Shown here in pieces: positions 31,946-41,338 of a DNA stretch of 48,348 bases. A program made the translations under genes and the position numbers. The stretch is taken from NCBI GenBank assembly GCA_015068235.1, contig SVKY01000011.1:1-48348 (forward strand), in the 5' to 3' direction. Numbering within the stretch: position 1 is the stretch's first letter; every line of letters begins with the position of its first letter. The notes under the pieces were generated by a model. It had not been told where the DNA came from, ran no database searches, and saw only the letters and a list, made by a program, of their open reading frames with translations. Origin of the DNA: Oscillospiraceae bacterium. Lineage in GTDB: Bacteria; Bacillota; Clostridia; Oscillospirales; Oscillospiraceae.

Positions 31946-33145
31946 TTATAGGGTCAGACCCAAGGCGAGGATTCCCAAATTCTGTTCATATATCTCTGCA
32001 AATTGCGATATTGGCAATGGATTTGTGCCCGACCCGACTTCGATCGTGTAACCCGGGCGGTTATATTTCAAAATGAACCAGTCCTTATAGCCTGCAAAGC
32101 CTGAAGCATAGGGTGTATCCTCCAAAAGATAACCGCTGACACGTGCGAAGCTCTGCCCGATGCCTCTTGCCTCGGGCGGCTCAATGTCAAGGAATTTCCA
32201 ATAGATGACCTCACCCTGGGAATGATACGAAAGAGTCAAACGAGGATTGACTTGACGTGTCAAAGCGACCATGGCGGCACTTTCGGGCTGATCTAAGGGC
32301 GCATCTCCGACATAATCTCTCGGTGCAGGTCGGTCAAAGCCAAGGGCGAATTTGTTTTCCTTCGCCTGCTCCCATTCGGCAGGATAATTCAGATTCAGAT
32401 CAACGCCTTTGAGATTGGCTTTCCAACCATCGGGAAAAGGAATGGACGGGAAATATGCTGCGATCTGTTGTGCCTCGTCATATTGCGGTGTGTTTGGCGC
32501 AATTGCACCTGTAACCAAGTCAACACCGTCGGGATTGACCATGGGAACGAGATAAAGCTGGGTTTTCTGAAACAGCGCCACAGCATCTATGCCGAAAATC
32601 GTCTGTCCTTGGGAGACTGCTTCGGCATATTCCTCCAAGAATTTCATTAAAACAGGCGTGGTGATCCATTCATTTGCATGGTGGCTTGCGTTATAAATTA
32701 CGCTTTTTGTGCCGTTTCCCATGCGCAAAAGTGTGACACGCCTTCCGTATGCTGTGGTGGCAATGGTTCTCTGCGATAAAAACGGATAGCGTGCAATGAG
32801 CCCCTGTATGCAAACATTCAACACCTCTGAAGTGAAAGGGATGTCGGTCGGAACCACGGGAAATCCAAATGGGACGTTCAAATACTGCCCAACGGAAAGC
32901 CTGCGTGGGTCGCTGCTTGGATTTGCGGTTCGAATGGCTTTCACCGTTGTGCCGAACTGACGAGCGATGCGGTAAAATGTGTCGTTCGGCTTTATCATAT
33001 AGCGCTCGTAGCCTAAAAGATATGGCATCAAGCGCTGCATTGTTAAAATATCCTCACCGCCTGAGGGGTAGAGTCCCTCACGGCGCTGAAATTCTTCCAA
33101 GGTTTGTGCACCTGCTCTGCGCAGTGCCAACTGTGTTAAACTCAA
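31946..33145 (-). CDS. LysM-containing M14 carboxypeptidase (gamma-D-Glu-mDAP peptidase-like)
   Basis: 399 residues from TTG 33145, five bases after GGAGGGG; a GTG at 33163 lacks a site. Residues 1-45 resemble a peptidoglycan-binding helix pair, then a LysM (MIKPNDTFYRIARQFGTTVK, about 55-100), then a zinc carboxypeptidase with HHANEW (His and Glu ligands, about 155), the third ligand His in SYHSQGE, and catalytic Glu in YTIEVGSG. Such enzymes cleave gamma-D-glutamyl-diaminopimelate bonds in stem peptides, often in sporulation. No signal peptide is seen, so it may act on recycled or forespore-side peptides. Confidence 0.88.
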   Translation of the reverse strand: MSLTQLALRRAGAQTLEEFQRREGLYPSGGEDILTMQRLMPYLLGYERYMIKPNDTFYRIARQFGTTVKAIRTANPSSDPRRLSVGQYLNVPFGFPVVPTDIPFTSEVLNVCIQGLIARYPFLSQRTIATTAYGRRVTLLRMGNGTKSVIYNASHHANEWITTPVLMKFLEEYAEAVSQGQTIFGIDAVALFQKTQLYLVPMVNPDGVDLVTGAIAPNTPQYDEAQQIAAYFPSIPFPDGWKANLKGVDLNLNYPAEWEQAKENKFALGFDRPAPRDYVGDAPLDQPESAAMVALTRQVNPRLTLSYHSQGEVIYWKFLDIEPPEARGIGQSFARVSGYLLEDTPYASGFAGYKDWFILKYNRPGYTIEVGSGTNPLPISQFAEIYEQNLGILALGLTL

Positions 33146-33180
33146 AAAAATCCCCTCCGACACACTCTATGCCGAAGGGG
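33144..33180 (-). terminator. Terminator of the FUSC gene overlapping the peptidase start site
   Basis: Minus-strand CCCCTTCGGCA pairs with TGTCGGAGGGG (11 bp, two G-U) then seven Ts. The 3' arm is the peptidase Shine-Dalgarno and the U-run carries its TTG start. Confidence 0.75.
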
Positions 33181-33192
33181 TATTGATTATTC

Positions 33193-34092
33193 TCACAGCT
33201 CCATCAGCTCGCCGAGATAATCATAAGCGCTCAGGAGCTTGTCCAAATGATAATTCATCACGATCGTATCACGACGGGTACACTTTCGGTTGGAAATGCC
33301 TTGCTCGGGCAAGGTGATATTTAGTGCTTTCAAACGTGCTTCATTATCTGAGGCGATATCGCCCAAACAATCCATACCACAAATCGCCTCAAGCTCCTGC
33401 ACCATCCGCTCGGCAAGCTGCAAACAGCCTGAAAACAGGGCTTCTTCATCGTTCTTGCGGTGAAAAAAACGCTGTGCATGGTACATCGAAAGCTCATGCT
33501 CGATGGCACGAATGAGCACGATATAGGATTGATTGTCGGGGAAGCGCTCGTGAACAACAATGCTTTCCAAATCCTTCGGGATTTGATGGCGGAGCTTTTT
33601 AAGGGTGGAAAGAATGCGGCTTTTGTTGTTGTAAGGATGCAGTGCAATGTTGACTAAAAGTGCAGTTGCCAAGCCGATGGAGGTGTTCATCATGCGCAAA
33701 GCGGCATCACGCAGAAGATCGTTGCTGTGCGAATTGTACATGCAAGCCGACAAAAAGACGATGCACGAAAGCGTGATGGTGTGAGAAAACCTGAGCATAT
33801 TGCACAGCAGGATCAAAACCAAAACACCGATACCGACGATCCATGCAGGAATGGAAGCATGGAAAACAAACAGCACGGCATAGCCGACAAAGGTGCCGAA
33901 CAAAACACTCAAAAGCTGCGTTATGCTTTGATGCAGAGAGCGGTCAAGTGTGGTATCCATTGCGACCAATGCACCAAGAGCGGCATAGAACATCGCATCG
34001 TTGTCGTTTGTATACAGGCGGACGATGAGCAATGCAACAGTGACAGAAATGGCAGTTTTCAAAGTGCGCAGACCAAATGGTAAATGCTTCAT
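33193..34092 (-). CDS. FUSC/ArAE-family aromatic-acid-exporter-like membrane protein
   Basis: 299 residues from ATG 34092, with AAGGAGG upstream. Six hydrophobic spans fill residues about 12-150 (LKTAISVTVALLIVRLY; LGALVAMDTTLDRSLHQSIT; GVLVLILLCNML), then a cytoplasmic helical half with RxxIxxTLKKLRHQ-like sequence. This matches the aromatic acid exporter N-terminal family, of uncertain substrate. The promoter TTGAAA-16-TATACT lies immediately upstream. Confidence 0.87.
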   Translation of the reverse strand: MKHLPFGLRTLKTAISVTVALLIVRLYTNDNDAMFYAALGALVAMDTTLDRSLHQSITQLLSVLFGTFVGYAVLFVFHASIPAWIVGIGVLVLILLCNMLRFSHTITLSCIVFLSACMYNSHSNDLLRDAALRMMNTSIGLATALLVNIALHPYNNKSRILSTLKKLRHQIPKDLESIVVHERFPDNQSYIVLIRAIEHELSMYHAQRFFHRKNDEEALFSGCLQLAERMVQELEAICGMDCLGDIASDNEARLKALNITLPEQGISNRKCTRRDTIVMNYHLDKLLSAYDYLGELMEL

Positions 34093-34113
34093 ATGAACCC
34101 TCCTTTCATCCAA

Positions 34114-34141
34114 AGTATAGCAGAAAAAAATAAAATTTCAA
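34114..34141 (-). promoter_or_regulatory. Promoter of the FUSC gene
   Basis: Minus-strand TTGAAA, 16-base spacer, TATACT, 21 bases before the start. Confidence 0.65.
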
Positions 34142-34188
34142 GTGCATTTCGCCTCGACTTGTGTTACAATGCAAAAGAGGTGGTTTTT

Positions 34189-34722
34189 GTGGCAATCAGA
34201 ACGGCAAGAGCAGCCGATATTCCTGCAATGCTTTCGATTTATCGATACTTTGTGGAGCATACGGCGGTCAGCTTTGAATATATACTTCCGACGCAGGAGG
34301 AATTTTTGCATCGATTTCAGGCGCACATTGCCGAATATCCGTGGCTCGTTTGGGAGGAAAACGGTGAAGTGCTTGGCTATGCCTATGCAGGCAGAGCGTT
34401 TGAGCGAGCGGCGTATTCCTGGAATGCGGAAATTTCCTGCTATCTTGCGCCGGAGGCAAGACGGCGTGGGATCGGCACGCAGCTCTATGCACAGATCGAA
34501 GAAATACTGACCAAGCAGGGCTGTAGAAAGGTTTTTGCCGTGGTAACTTCCGCAAACGAAGCGTCCGTTCGTTTCCATGAGGCGATAGGTTATCAAACTA
34601 TGGCGGTGTATAAAGACGTCGGCTATAAGCTTGGGCAATGGTATGATGTCATTTGGCTGGAAAAGCAACTGATGCCTCTCGGGATGCCCGAAACCTTCCC
34701 GATTCCATGGAAAAAAATATAA
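34189..34722 (+). CDS. GNAT-family N-acetyltransferase (phosphinothricin-acetyltransferase-like)
   Basis: 177 residues from GTG 34189, with AGAGGTGG five bases upstream; a longer frame would overlap the divergent FUSC start. The GNAT core is seen: IRTARAADIPAML at the start, AYAGRAFERAAYSWNAEISC, acetyl-CoA loop RRRGIGTQLY, and ASVRFHEAIGYQ...VGYKLGQWYDVIW at the end, closest in style to the Pat/Bar group that acetylates amino-acid-like compounds. Substrate unproven; these are common in gut Firmicutes without known resistance roles. Confidence 0.88.
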   Translation: MAIRTARAADIPAMLSIYRYFVEHTAVSFEYILPTQEEFLHRFQAHIAEYPWLVWEENGEVLGYAYAGRAFERAAYSWNAEISCYLAPEARRRGIGTQLYAQIEEILTKQGCRKVFAVVTSANEASVRFHEAIGYQTMAVYKDVGYKLGQWYDVIWLEKQLMPLGMPETFPIPWKKI

Positions 34723-34749
34723 AAGCAGCGGCGAAACACCGCTGCTTTT
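34721..34749. terminator. Bidirectional terminator between GNAT and hydratase genes
   Basis: AAAAGCAGCGG pairs with CCGCTGCTTTT around a 7-base loop, between convergent genes. Confidence 0.88.
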
Positions 34750-34753
34750 TTGC

Positions 34754-36889
34754 TTATGCGTAATAATTGATCAAACAGCCGGAGAGGATGATGTCACGCT
34801 CTTCCTTGCTCAAGTTTTCAAGCTTGAGTGTCAGTTTGGTCTGTTTGCCGTTTTGTGCCAGAACGGCATCGATCTTCTCTGCACCTGCTTCGACCGCTTT
34901 TCGAATGCCTTCGACATAGATCGTGTCACCGGGCTGAATATCATAGCTCGCGATATCGGTCGCGGTGAAGGGGAGCATACCCCAGTTGATCACGTTGCTG
35001 CGGTAGCGTTTGGTTGCGTATTCCTCACAGATGTTTGCAACACCGCCGAGCACACGCTGACAGGAAGCTGCCTGTTCACGGGCGGAGCCGTCACCGGGAC
35101 GAAGCGACATGACGACACTGCCAAAGCCTGTGTTTGTAGGATCCTCACTGTTGCGGCGAGCTTTTTCTTTTGATAAAACTTCCTTCGCTCTGCCGACATA
35201 GGCAGGGTCTTTTCGGCTCAGCGCAAATTCGCTCAAACGCAGGGGATTGCTGCGATAGGAGGAGGTTTCACCGGAGGGGATCAGCTCGTCCGTTGTGGTT
35301 ACGGGGTCGTAAATTGCGGAGGCAACGGTCATCAAAAGATTTTCGGGCAAGGGAATCTGCTCGGGCCAGTCTGTGATATTCGGACCGAAAACCAAAGGTT
35401 CGTCCGCATTGGGCTTGCCGACACCGTGATAAACACGCTGGTATGGGGTATCATTAAACTGATAGGCGGAGCCTGCGTTTTCTTCGGGCAGATCAAGATC
35501 GGTAGCCGCAGTGATAGCACCGCCGTTGAGAGCGGAGGCAGCGATAGAGCGGGCGTCCATCAAAGCAACATAGGCGATTTGACCGTCAGAGGGCTTGGAG
35601 CCTTCACGGTTTGGGAAATTGCGTGTGGTGTGGCGAATGGAGAAGGCACCGTTGGCAGGTACATCACCTGCACCGAAGCAAGGACCGCAGAAAGCACTTC
35701 GGATCGAAGCGCCCGAGGACATCAGGCTTGCAAGCTCACCTGTGCGCAAAAGCTCCAGCATTACGGGCTGGCTTGCAGGATAGCAGGAGAGCCAGAAATG
35801 GTCATTGCCGATGGGTTTTCCGCCGAGAATGTTGGCAGCCTGCACCATATTTTGGTATGTACCGCCGGAGCAGCCGGCGATCACACCCTGGTCGGCGCAG
35901 AACTTTCCGTTGCGGAGCTTTTTGAGCAGGGAAGCGTCAATTCCTGCCAAAATATCGGCTGCATTTTCATTAAACTCTCGGATGGTATATGTGTTGGACG
36001 GGTGGAAGGGAAGTGCGATCATGCATTCAATTTTGCCCAGATCGACCTCAATTATGTTATCGTAATAAGCGCCGTCAAGCGGAGCAAGCGCTTTGTAAGC
36101 ATCAGCACGACCATGCGCTGTTAAGGCTTGCTTTACAATATCGTCTGTCTGCCAAACGGAGGAAAGACAGCTTGTTTCCGTGGTCATGACATCGATGCCG
36201 TTGCGGTAATCCATGCTTAGATTTGCAATGCCGTCACCGAAAAATTCCATCACGCTGTTTTTGACGATGCCCTGCTTGAAGGTTGCACCGATGATCGCAA
36301 GCGCAACGTCTTGCGGTCCGACACCGGCTTTGGGCTTGCCGATCATGTGGATGCCGACTACACGGGGATAGGTGATGTCATAGGTTTTGCAAAGAAGCTG
36401 TTTTACAAGCTCGGGACCGCCTTCGCCGATCGCCATCGTTCCGTACGCGCCGTAGCGAGTGTGAGAGTCAGAGCCTAAGATCATGCGACCGCCGCCTGCG
36501 TACATCTCACGCATGTAGCTGTGAATGACGCTTTGATGCGCAGGAACAAATTCACCGCCGTAGCGCTTTGCCGCAGACAAGCCGAACACATGATCATCCT
36601 CGTTGATCGTACCGCCGACAGCGCATAGGGAATTGTGGCAGTTGGTCAGAACGTAGGGCAGCGGGAACTTCTCGAGACCGGAAGCTCTTGCGGTTTGAAT
36701 GATGCCGACGTAGGTAATATCGTGCGATGCCATCGCATCAAATTTGATTTTGAGCTGCTTCATATCCCCGGAAGTGTTGTGCTCTGCCAAAATTCGATAA
36801 GCAATGGTCTTATCCCTGCCCTCGTCGGAAATTGCAGGCGTCAAGGTGCCGTTTCGAAGCTGCATAGGTTCATTATATATCTTGATCAT
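34754..36889 (-). CDS. Aconitase-superfamily hydratase
   Basis: 711 residues from ATG 36889, with CAGGAGG upstream. The open frame extends further but lacks a start site there. The iron-sulfur ligands are visible as Cys in [11 protein letters not shown] and the CGPCFGAG pair (C-x2-C); substrate-binding regions include GSDSHTRYG and [10 protein letters not shown]. The C-terminal swivel domain has [12 protein letters not shown] and [10 protein letters not shown]. It is a single-chain hydratase of the YbhJ-like branch, not canonical AcnA or LeuCD; the substrate is unknown. It has its own promoter, divergent from the exonuclease gene. Confidence 0.88.
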   Translation of the reverse strand: MIKIYNEPMQLRNGTLTPAISDEGRDKTIAYRILAEHNTSGDMKQLKIKFDAMASHDITYVGIIQTARASGLEKFPLPYVLTNCHNSLCAVGGTINEDDHVFGLSAAKRYGGEFVPAHQSVIHSYMREMYAGGGRMILGSDSHTRYGAYGTMAIGEGGPELVKQLLCKTYDITYPRVVGIHMIGKPKAGVGPQDVALAIIGATFKQGIVKNSVMEFFGDGIANLSMDYRNGIDVMTTETSCLSSVWQTDDIVKQALTAHGRADAYKALAPLDGAYYDNIIEVDLGKIECMIALPFHPSNTYTIREFNENAADILAGIDASLLKKLRNGKFCADQGVIAGCSGGTYQNMVQAANILGGKPIGNDHFWLSCYPASQPVMLELLRTGELASLMSSGASIRSAFCGPCFGAGDVPANGAFSIRHTTRNFPNREGSKPSDGQIAYVALMDARSIAASALNGGAITAATDLDLPEENAGSAYQFNDTPYQRVYHGVGKPNADEPLVFGPNITDWPEQIPLPENLLMTVASAIYDPVTTTDELIPSGETSSYRSNPLRLSEFALSRKDPAYVGRAKEVLSKEKARRNSEDPTNTGFGSVVMSLRPGDGSAREQAASCQRVLGGVANICEEYATKRYRSNVINWGMLPFTATDIASYDIQPGDTIYVEGIRKAVEAGAEKIDAVLAQNGKQTKLTLKLENLSKEERDIILSGCLINYYA

Positions 36890-36916
36890 GAGAAGCCTCC
36901 TGTTTGCATTTCCTAT

Positions 36917-36945
36917 ATGATATAACAAGAAATGCAAAAAGTCAA
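36917..36945 (-). promoter_or_regulatory. Promoter of the hydratase gene
   Basis: Minus-strand TTGACT, 17-base spacer, TATCAT, 28 bases before the start. Confidence 0.75.
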
Positions 36946-36953
36946 AATGTTTG

Positions 36954-36982
36954 TTGCGGCAAAGCATGATCTGTGGTATGAT
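36954..36982 (+). promoter_or_regulatory. Promoter of the exonuclease-mutY pair
   Basis: TTGCGG, 17-base spacer, TATGAT, 24 bases before ATG 37006. It faces away from the hydratase promoter 9 bases away. Confidence 0.65.
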
Positions 36983-37005
36983 AAGTATTGAAAGGAGGCT
37001 GAGTG

Positions 37006-37968
37006 ATGCAGTATATTGTTTTGGACTTGGAATGGAATCAGCCTTGGCCCGGCTCGTATGCCGCAAAGAAGGTTCTGCCCGTGGAGATTCACGGCGAGAT
37101 CATTCAGATCGGTGCTGTGAGAATGCTGGAGGATGGAAGCATTGCAGATGAATTTCAGGTGTTGGTGCGCCCGAAGTATTATAAAAAGCTCAACAGCCGT
37201 GTCTCAAAATTAACCGGCATCCACGACAGCGATCTAAAGGAGAAAGGCTTGCCGTTTCCTGAAGCGCTGCAGCAATTCAGGCAGTGGATCGGTGGAGAAT
37301 GTATTTTTTTGACGTGGGGCTTTGACGATGTTACCCTTTTGGAGGACAACATTTTGCTTCATGATGATGAGCCTGATTGGATCACGCAGTGGTACAATGT
37401 GCAAATGATCTTCAATGCACAGCTTGGCTGCGATTCGTCGCAGAAGGCGTTGGCAACGGCGTTGGGCATGATGAACATTGAGCCGTGCAGACCGGCGCAT
37501 GATGCCTTGGGCGATGCTTATCATACGGCGTTGATTTGTAGCCGCTTGAATATGGAAGATGGGATCGATCATTATGCCGAGGCTCTGCGCAGGCACGAGG
37601 ACGGCTTCCATGGAGCTCCGCCCGAGGGCTGCCTCAGCAAGGTCGTCTTCCGAGGTTATGAGGATAAGGCAAAAGCCATCAGCGCAATGACGGATCTGAA
37701 GAGCCATTGTCCGCAATGCGGCTGCGAGATGCCCAACGGCGCATGGATCAGCCAGGAGGCACGGCGTTATATGACAATGGCGACCTGCCCCGAGCATGGC
37801 AGATTTTTGATCCGCATTCGTTTGCAGAAGGACGATGACGGCACGTTGCGTGTCAGCCGCATGGTTTATGAAGGTGCTTCGGATGCCGCTAGAAAGTTTG
37901 ACGAGCTCTCTCAGCGCCGCAAGCAGCACCGCAGACATCGCCGCCGCACCTATGGAGAGCGCTCCTAA
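37006..37968 (+). CDS. DEDDh-type 3'-5' exonuclease (KapD/RNase T-like)
   Basis: 320 residues from ATG 37006, with GGAGG upstream (a GTG immediately before is in frame). The exonuclease fold spans 1-185: first motif DLEWNQ (Asp/Glu), middle [11 protein letters not shown], final [11 protein letters not shown] (His and Asp). Residues about 235-270 carry a zinc finger CPQCGCEM...CPEH. It could act on RNA or DNA ends. The stop overlaps the mutY start (TAATG), so the two genes are coupled. Confidence 0.88.
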   Translation: MQYIVLDLEWNQPWPGSYAAKKVLPVEIHGEIIQIGAVRMLEDGSIADEFQVLVRPKYYKKLNSRVSKLTGIHDSDLKEKGLPFPEALQQFRQWIGGECIFLTWGFDDVTLLEDNILLHDDEPDWITQWYNVQMIFNAQLGCDSSQKALATALGMMNIEPCRPAHDALGDAYHTALICSRLNMEDGIDHYAEALRRHEDGFHGAPPEGCLSKVVFRGYEDKAKAISAMTDLKSHCPQCGCEMPNGAWISQEARRYMTMATCPEHGRFLIRIRLQKDDDGTLRVSRMVYEGASDAARKFDELSQRRKQHRRHRRRTYGERS

Positions 37969-38987
37969 TGAAGCATTTGCCTGCATTGTTGTTGCCGTGG
38001 TTTTCGGAGCATCGGCGTGAGCTTCCGTGGCGCAGGGACAAGCAGCCGTATCATGTTTGGCTTTCGGAGATCATGCTGCAGCAGACACGAGTTGAGGCGG
38101 TCAAGAGGTATTACGAACGTTTTTTATCTGCGCTTCCGACAATTGAAGCCCTTGCGCAAGCCGAAGAGGATACGCTTTTGAAGCTGTGGGAGGGCTTGGG
38201 CTATTACAGCCGTGTGCGTAATTTGCAAAAAGCGGCAAGACAGATCATGCAGAAGCATCACGGCGAATTTCCGCATGGTTATGAAGCCATCCGAGCGTTG
38301 TCGGGGATCGGTGACTATACCGCAGGCGCAATTGCGTCGATCTGCTTTGAGCAGCAGACACCTGCTGTTGACGGCAATGTCCTTCGAGTGCTTTCACGTT
38401 ACTTGGCGTCGAACGAACCGATCAACGAGGAACGGGTGAAGAAAGAGGCAGCGAAAAAGCTTGCGCCCATCTATCCGATAGGTCGCTGCGGGGATTTCAC
38501 GCAAGCGCTGATGGAATTGGGAGCAACGGTATGTGTGCCAAACGGTGCACCTGTGTGTGAAAGCTGTCCGCTGAAGGAATTTTGTGTGGCGAAAAAAGAA
38601 GAAAAACAGCTTTCTTATCCCATAAAAACGCAAAAAAAACCTAGAAAAGTGGAGAGACGAACGGTTTTTGTTCTGCGCTGTGGAGAAAAAGTTGCTGTAT
38701 GCAAGCGTCCGAGCAAGGGACTTTTGGCAGGCTTGTGGCAGTTTCCCGATGTTTTGGGAGAACTCGATGCGCAAGGAGCGCTTGCACAGGCGGCGTCCTG
38801 GGGCGTTCAGCCGACAGGCATTGAAAAAATGATTGCTCGGGAACATATTTTCACCCATGTGCATTGGTTTTTGACGGGCGTGTATTTGAAATGTGCGCAG
38901 GAAGCTGCTTTTACATGGGTCACAGCTGAGGAATTGGAGAAAAATGTTGGTTTGCCCACAGCTTACCGACAATTTTGGCAAGAATAG
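37968..38987 (+). CDS. mutY: A/G-specific adenine glycosylase
   Basis: 339 residues. It removes adenine mispaired with 8-oxoguanine. The HhH-GPD domain has catalytic Glu in SEIMLQQTRVE, the GIGDYTAGAIAS hairpin and Asp in AVDGNVLRV; the 4Fe-4S cluster has Cys spacing C-x6-C-x2-C-x5-C (CVPNGAPVCESCPLKEFC). A C-terminal NUDIX-like domain (about 235-339) reads the lesion. It overlaps the exonuclease stop by one base. Confidence 0.96.
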   Translation: MKHLPALLLPWFSEHRRELPWRRDKQPYHVWLSEIMLQQTRVEAVKRYYERFLSALPTIEALAQAEEDTLLKLWEGLGYYSRVRNLQKAARQIMQKHHGEFPHGYEAIRALSGIGDYTAGAIASICFEQQTPAVDGNVLRVLSRYLASNEPINEERVKKEAAKKLAPIYPIGRCGDFTQALMELGATVCVPNGAPVCESCPLKEFCVAKKEEKQLSYPIKTQKKPRKVERRTVFVLRCGEKVAVCKRPSKGLLAGLWQFPDVLGELDAQGALAQAASWGVQPTGIEKMIAREHIFTHVHWFLTGVYLKCAQEAAFTWVTAEELEKNVGLPTAYRQFWQE

Positions 38988-38989
38988 GC

Positions 38990-39018
38990 TTGCAAATTTG
39001 AAGAAAACAAGCTATACT
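38990..39018 (+). promoter_or_regulatory. Promoter of the DUF1292 gene
   Basis: TTGCAA, 17-base spacer, TATACT, 30 bases before ATG 39048, beginning 3 bases after the mutY stop. Confidence 0.75.
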
Positions 39019-39047
39019 GAACGTATCAATAAAAGGAGGTTTTTCAA

Positions 39048-39314
39048 ATGGAAGAAAAACGTGCACTTTATGCGGAGGATGAGATCATCACGCTGGAATT
39101 TGACGACGGTGCGAGCTTCGAATGCGGCATCATCGGTACATTTGAACTCGATGAGAAGGAGTACATTGCTCTTGATGCGTTGGACGATACGAATGATGTC
39201 TATCTTTACGGCTATGTTCCGACCGATGACGATTTTGAGCTTTTGGATATTCCCGAGGAGGATTTTGACCGTGTGGCAGCCGAGTTTGACCGCCTCATGG
39301 ATGAGCCTGTGTAA
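39048..39314 (+). CDS. DUF1292 (YrzB-like) acidic protein
   Basis: 88 residues, very acidic, with the family pattern ITLEFDDGASFECGIIGTFE, EYIALDAL and VYLYGYVPTDDDFELLDI. Conserved in Firmicutes, function not known. AAGGAGG sits 8 bases before the ATG. It has its own promoter and a strong terminator, so it is a single-gene unit. Confidence 0.88.
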   Translation: MEEKRALYAEDEIITLEFDDGASFECGIIGTFELDEKEYIALDALDDTNDVYLYGYVPTDDDFELLDIPEEDFDRVAAEFDRLMDEPV

Positions 39315-39326
39315 TTGAAAATGAAG

Positions 39327-39358
39327 GACCGCCGACAGAACCATGTCGGCGGTCTTTT
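39327..39358 (+). terminator. Terminator of the DUF1292 gene
   Basis: GACCGCCGACA pairs with TGTCGGCGGTC around a 6-base loop, then TTTT. The convergent YcaO gene ends 3 bases later. Confidence 0.88.
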
Positions 39359-39360
39359 GA

Positions 39361-41166
39361 TTACATAGATTGCACCATTGTGCGCAAGCGTTCAAATGCG
39401 GCTTTGTTATCGAATGCCGAGGTTGCGTCCTGAACGATTTGCGCCATTTTTTGCGATTCCTTCACATTGCAATTGCCATTTGACATGCAATTGTCGCAGT
39501 GCTCCATATCGCAGCGGATGATATAGTTTTCAAACGGATTCACGTTTTGATCCAATGCCTGCTTTACCTCGTCTACAACCTCGGACGGATAGACAGCGCA
39601 AAGACCTTCCACGATGATATTTTCATCGATCTTTGCTTTTTTGTACTCGTAATAAGTACACAGGCAGCTTAGATAATTGGATGCGACTTCGTCCGCTTCC
39701 ATGGCAGCTGCGTTTGCAATTCGAATGGCATTGTCACGATTGACCTGCCATTCCGCATAAGCGTAGATCATTCGACCAAAGTAGATTGCTCGTACAGGCT
39801 GCCCAACGGCAATTCCTTTGCCTGTTAAGGCATGAATCTTCAGCGCTTGCTGACCATAAGAAGAAGCCAAATAATTCAGATAGGTTCTGTATTCTAACAG
39901 CTCTTCTTGTGTCAGACGATCCGGTGAAAGCGATGCGTTTCTGAATTTATGGAAATAGCGCCCCTCGGGGAATTGATCGAGAACATTGTGAGGAAATGCC
40001 TCACTGATACCGGGAATGATGATACTGATGGAATTGAAGCCGAGGTGTGAAATATCCCGCATGTAGATATCATAACCCTTAGCTGCATAGTAATCCATAA
40101 ATTCCTTCAGCATCTCGGTATTTGACATCTGAGAACGATCGGGGAAAGGCTTAAATTCATACGAGGGCGTATTTAAGAAGAAGGACAAGGAGTATTTGCC
40201 ACAGCCGGCGGTCAAAAGCTTTACCAACTCGCCGCAAGAGCGCATGCCGCCCTGATACGATGAGAAGCCGACGGTGCTTGTAAAGTCCTTCAGATTTCTG
40301 CCCTGGAACATTTCCGTCAAGCTGCGCTCCAATGCGATTTCAAACACGGGATGTGCGCCCATATGGACATGGTAGCTATGATGCTTCTTGTCGATCGCCA
40401 CAGCCGCAACCAACGGAAACGGCTCACCCAAGGAGCAATCCTTCAGTATGACCTCATATCCGTTCGAACGAAGATTCTGAATGATCTCATATGGCTTTTC
40501 AAAAGTCTGCAAATATTCCTCCGGAATGGTCGGCGGTGTAATATTGCCGAAGAAGCAACGGATCACATTGTGGCGCTCAAAGATTTCGCTCAAACTTTGT
40601 ACGCAAGCCTCCACCAACGTATTGCCTGCTGCCAGACCGTTCGTGGAATAAAAGAAGGGGATCGCACGCTTCGGGAAATACGCAAAGGAATCCTTGTTCA
40701 CATTGTAGTAGGGGAGTGCAATCGTTTTCTCCGAATCCAAATCTGATTCGAGGGCTTTCATCTTAATATGCTCAATAGGAATTGTGGTGTTGAAAAGCTC
40801 GGAAAGCCCTCTGCTCATTGCGCTCAGCCAATCGGAGCATGAGGCGATGCAGGCATCTTTTTCCATCAAAGCTTCATCAGCGAACGTCAAAAGATTCTCC
40901 CGGATCAATCGCTTGGTCAGATATCCGCTCTGCATACGTTCCATAAATTCGGCGTAGGCACTCGCTCTGGCAAATTCCTTTGTAATGCCCTTGCCATTGG
41001 CGCCGAATTTTGCATTCTTCACGCTGACTCTCAGCGAGTAACAGTTCTCAACACCGGACTCTGACCAATTCTCTTCAGTCTCTATGCCATATTTTTTCAA
41101 AATTGCAAGGATATTTTCAACGGTCTTGATCGGAGATTCGTCTTTGCATCTTGAGTTGATCGACAT
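39361..41166 (-). CDS. YcaO-domain ATP-dependent protein, orphan
   Basis: 601 residues; GGAGG precedes the ATG. The YcaO ATP-binding residues are all visible: GKG-x8-ASAYAEFMER (Glu73, Glu76), SLSEIFER (Glu194, Glu197, Arg198) and RSLTEMFQGR (Glu285, Gln288). Near the C-terminus lies Cys552-x4-Cys557-x2-Cys560-x5-Cys566, a possible metal or Fe-S site. The length resembles E. coli YcaO (ribosomal S12 modification); it lacks the C-terminal PxPxP of azoline-forming YcaOs. No TfuA, E1-like partner, dehydrogenase or precursor peptide is nearby, so the substrate is open. Confidence 0.92.
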   Translation of the reverse strand: MSINSRCKDESPIKTVENILAILKKYGIETEENWSESGVENCYSLRVSVKNAKFGANGKGITKEFARASAYAEFMERMQSGYLTKRLIRENLLTFADEALMEKDACIASCSDWLSAMSRGLSELFNTTIPIEHIKMKALESDLDSEKTIALPYYNVNKDSFAYFPKRAIPFFYSTNGLAAGNTLVEACVQSLSEIFERHNVIRCFFGNITPPTIPEEYLQTFEKPYEIIQNLRSNGYEVILKDCSLGEPFPLVAAVAIDKKHHSYHVHMGAHPVFEIALERSLTEMFQGRNLKDFTSTVGFSSYQGGMRSCGELVKLLTAGCGKYSLSFFLNTPSYEFKPFPDRSQMSNTEMLKEFMDYYAAKGYDIYMRDISHLGFNSISIIIPGISEAFPHNVLDQFPEGRYFHKFRNASLSPDRLTQEELLEYRTYLNYLASSYGQQALKIHALTGKGIAVGQPVRAIYFGRMIYAYAEWQVNRDNAIRIANAAAMEADEVASNYLSCLCTYYEYKKAKIDENIIVEGLCAVYPSEVVDEVKQALDQNVNPFENYIIRCDMEHCDNCMSNGNCNVKESQKMAQIVQDATSAFDNKAAFERLRTMVQSM

Positions 41167-41201
41167 ATTGCAGCCTCCAATGATCTAAAATTTGTGACAT
41201 T

Positions 41202-41231
41202 ATTTTAACACATGCACAGGCACTTTGGCAA
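41202..41231 (-). promoter_or_regulatory. Promoter of the YcaO gene
   Basis: Minus-strand TTGCCA, 18-base spacer, TAAAAT, 35 bases before the start. It is divergent from the PL8 promoter. Confidence 0.55.
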
Positions 41232-41254
41232 TAGAAGAATATAAATATTTTTAG

Positions 41255-41283
41255 TTGAAATGGATAGGAAATTATTGTACAAT
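41255..41283 (+). promoter_or_regulatory. Promoter of the PL8 lyase gene
   Basis: TTGAAA, 17-base spacer, TACAAT, 55 bases before ATG 41339. Confidence 0.7.
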
Positions 41284-41338
41284 TCTAATGAGATGATTTA
41301 TACAATCATGGAATATTATCAATGCACAGGAGGTTCCT

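Noticed and set aside
41167-41338. RiPP precursor peptide beside the YcaO gene
   Set aside because: The gap contains only two divergent promoters and the lyase ribosome site; no small Cys/Ser/Thr-rich frame with a start site was found.
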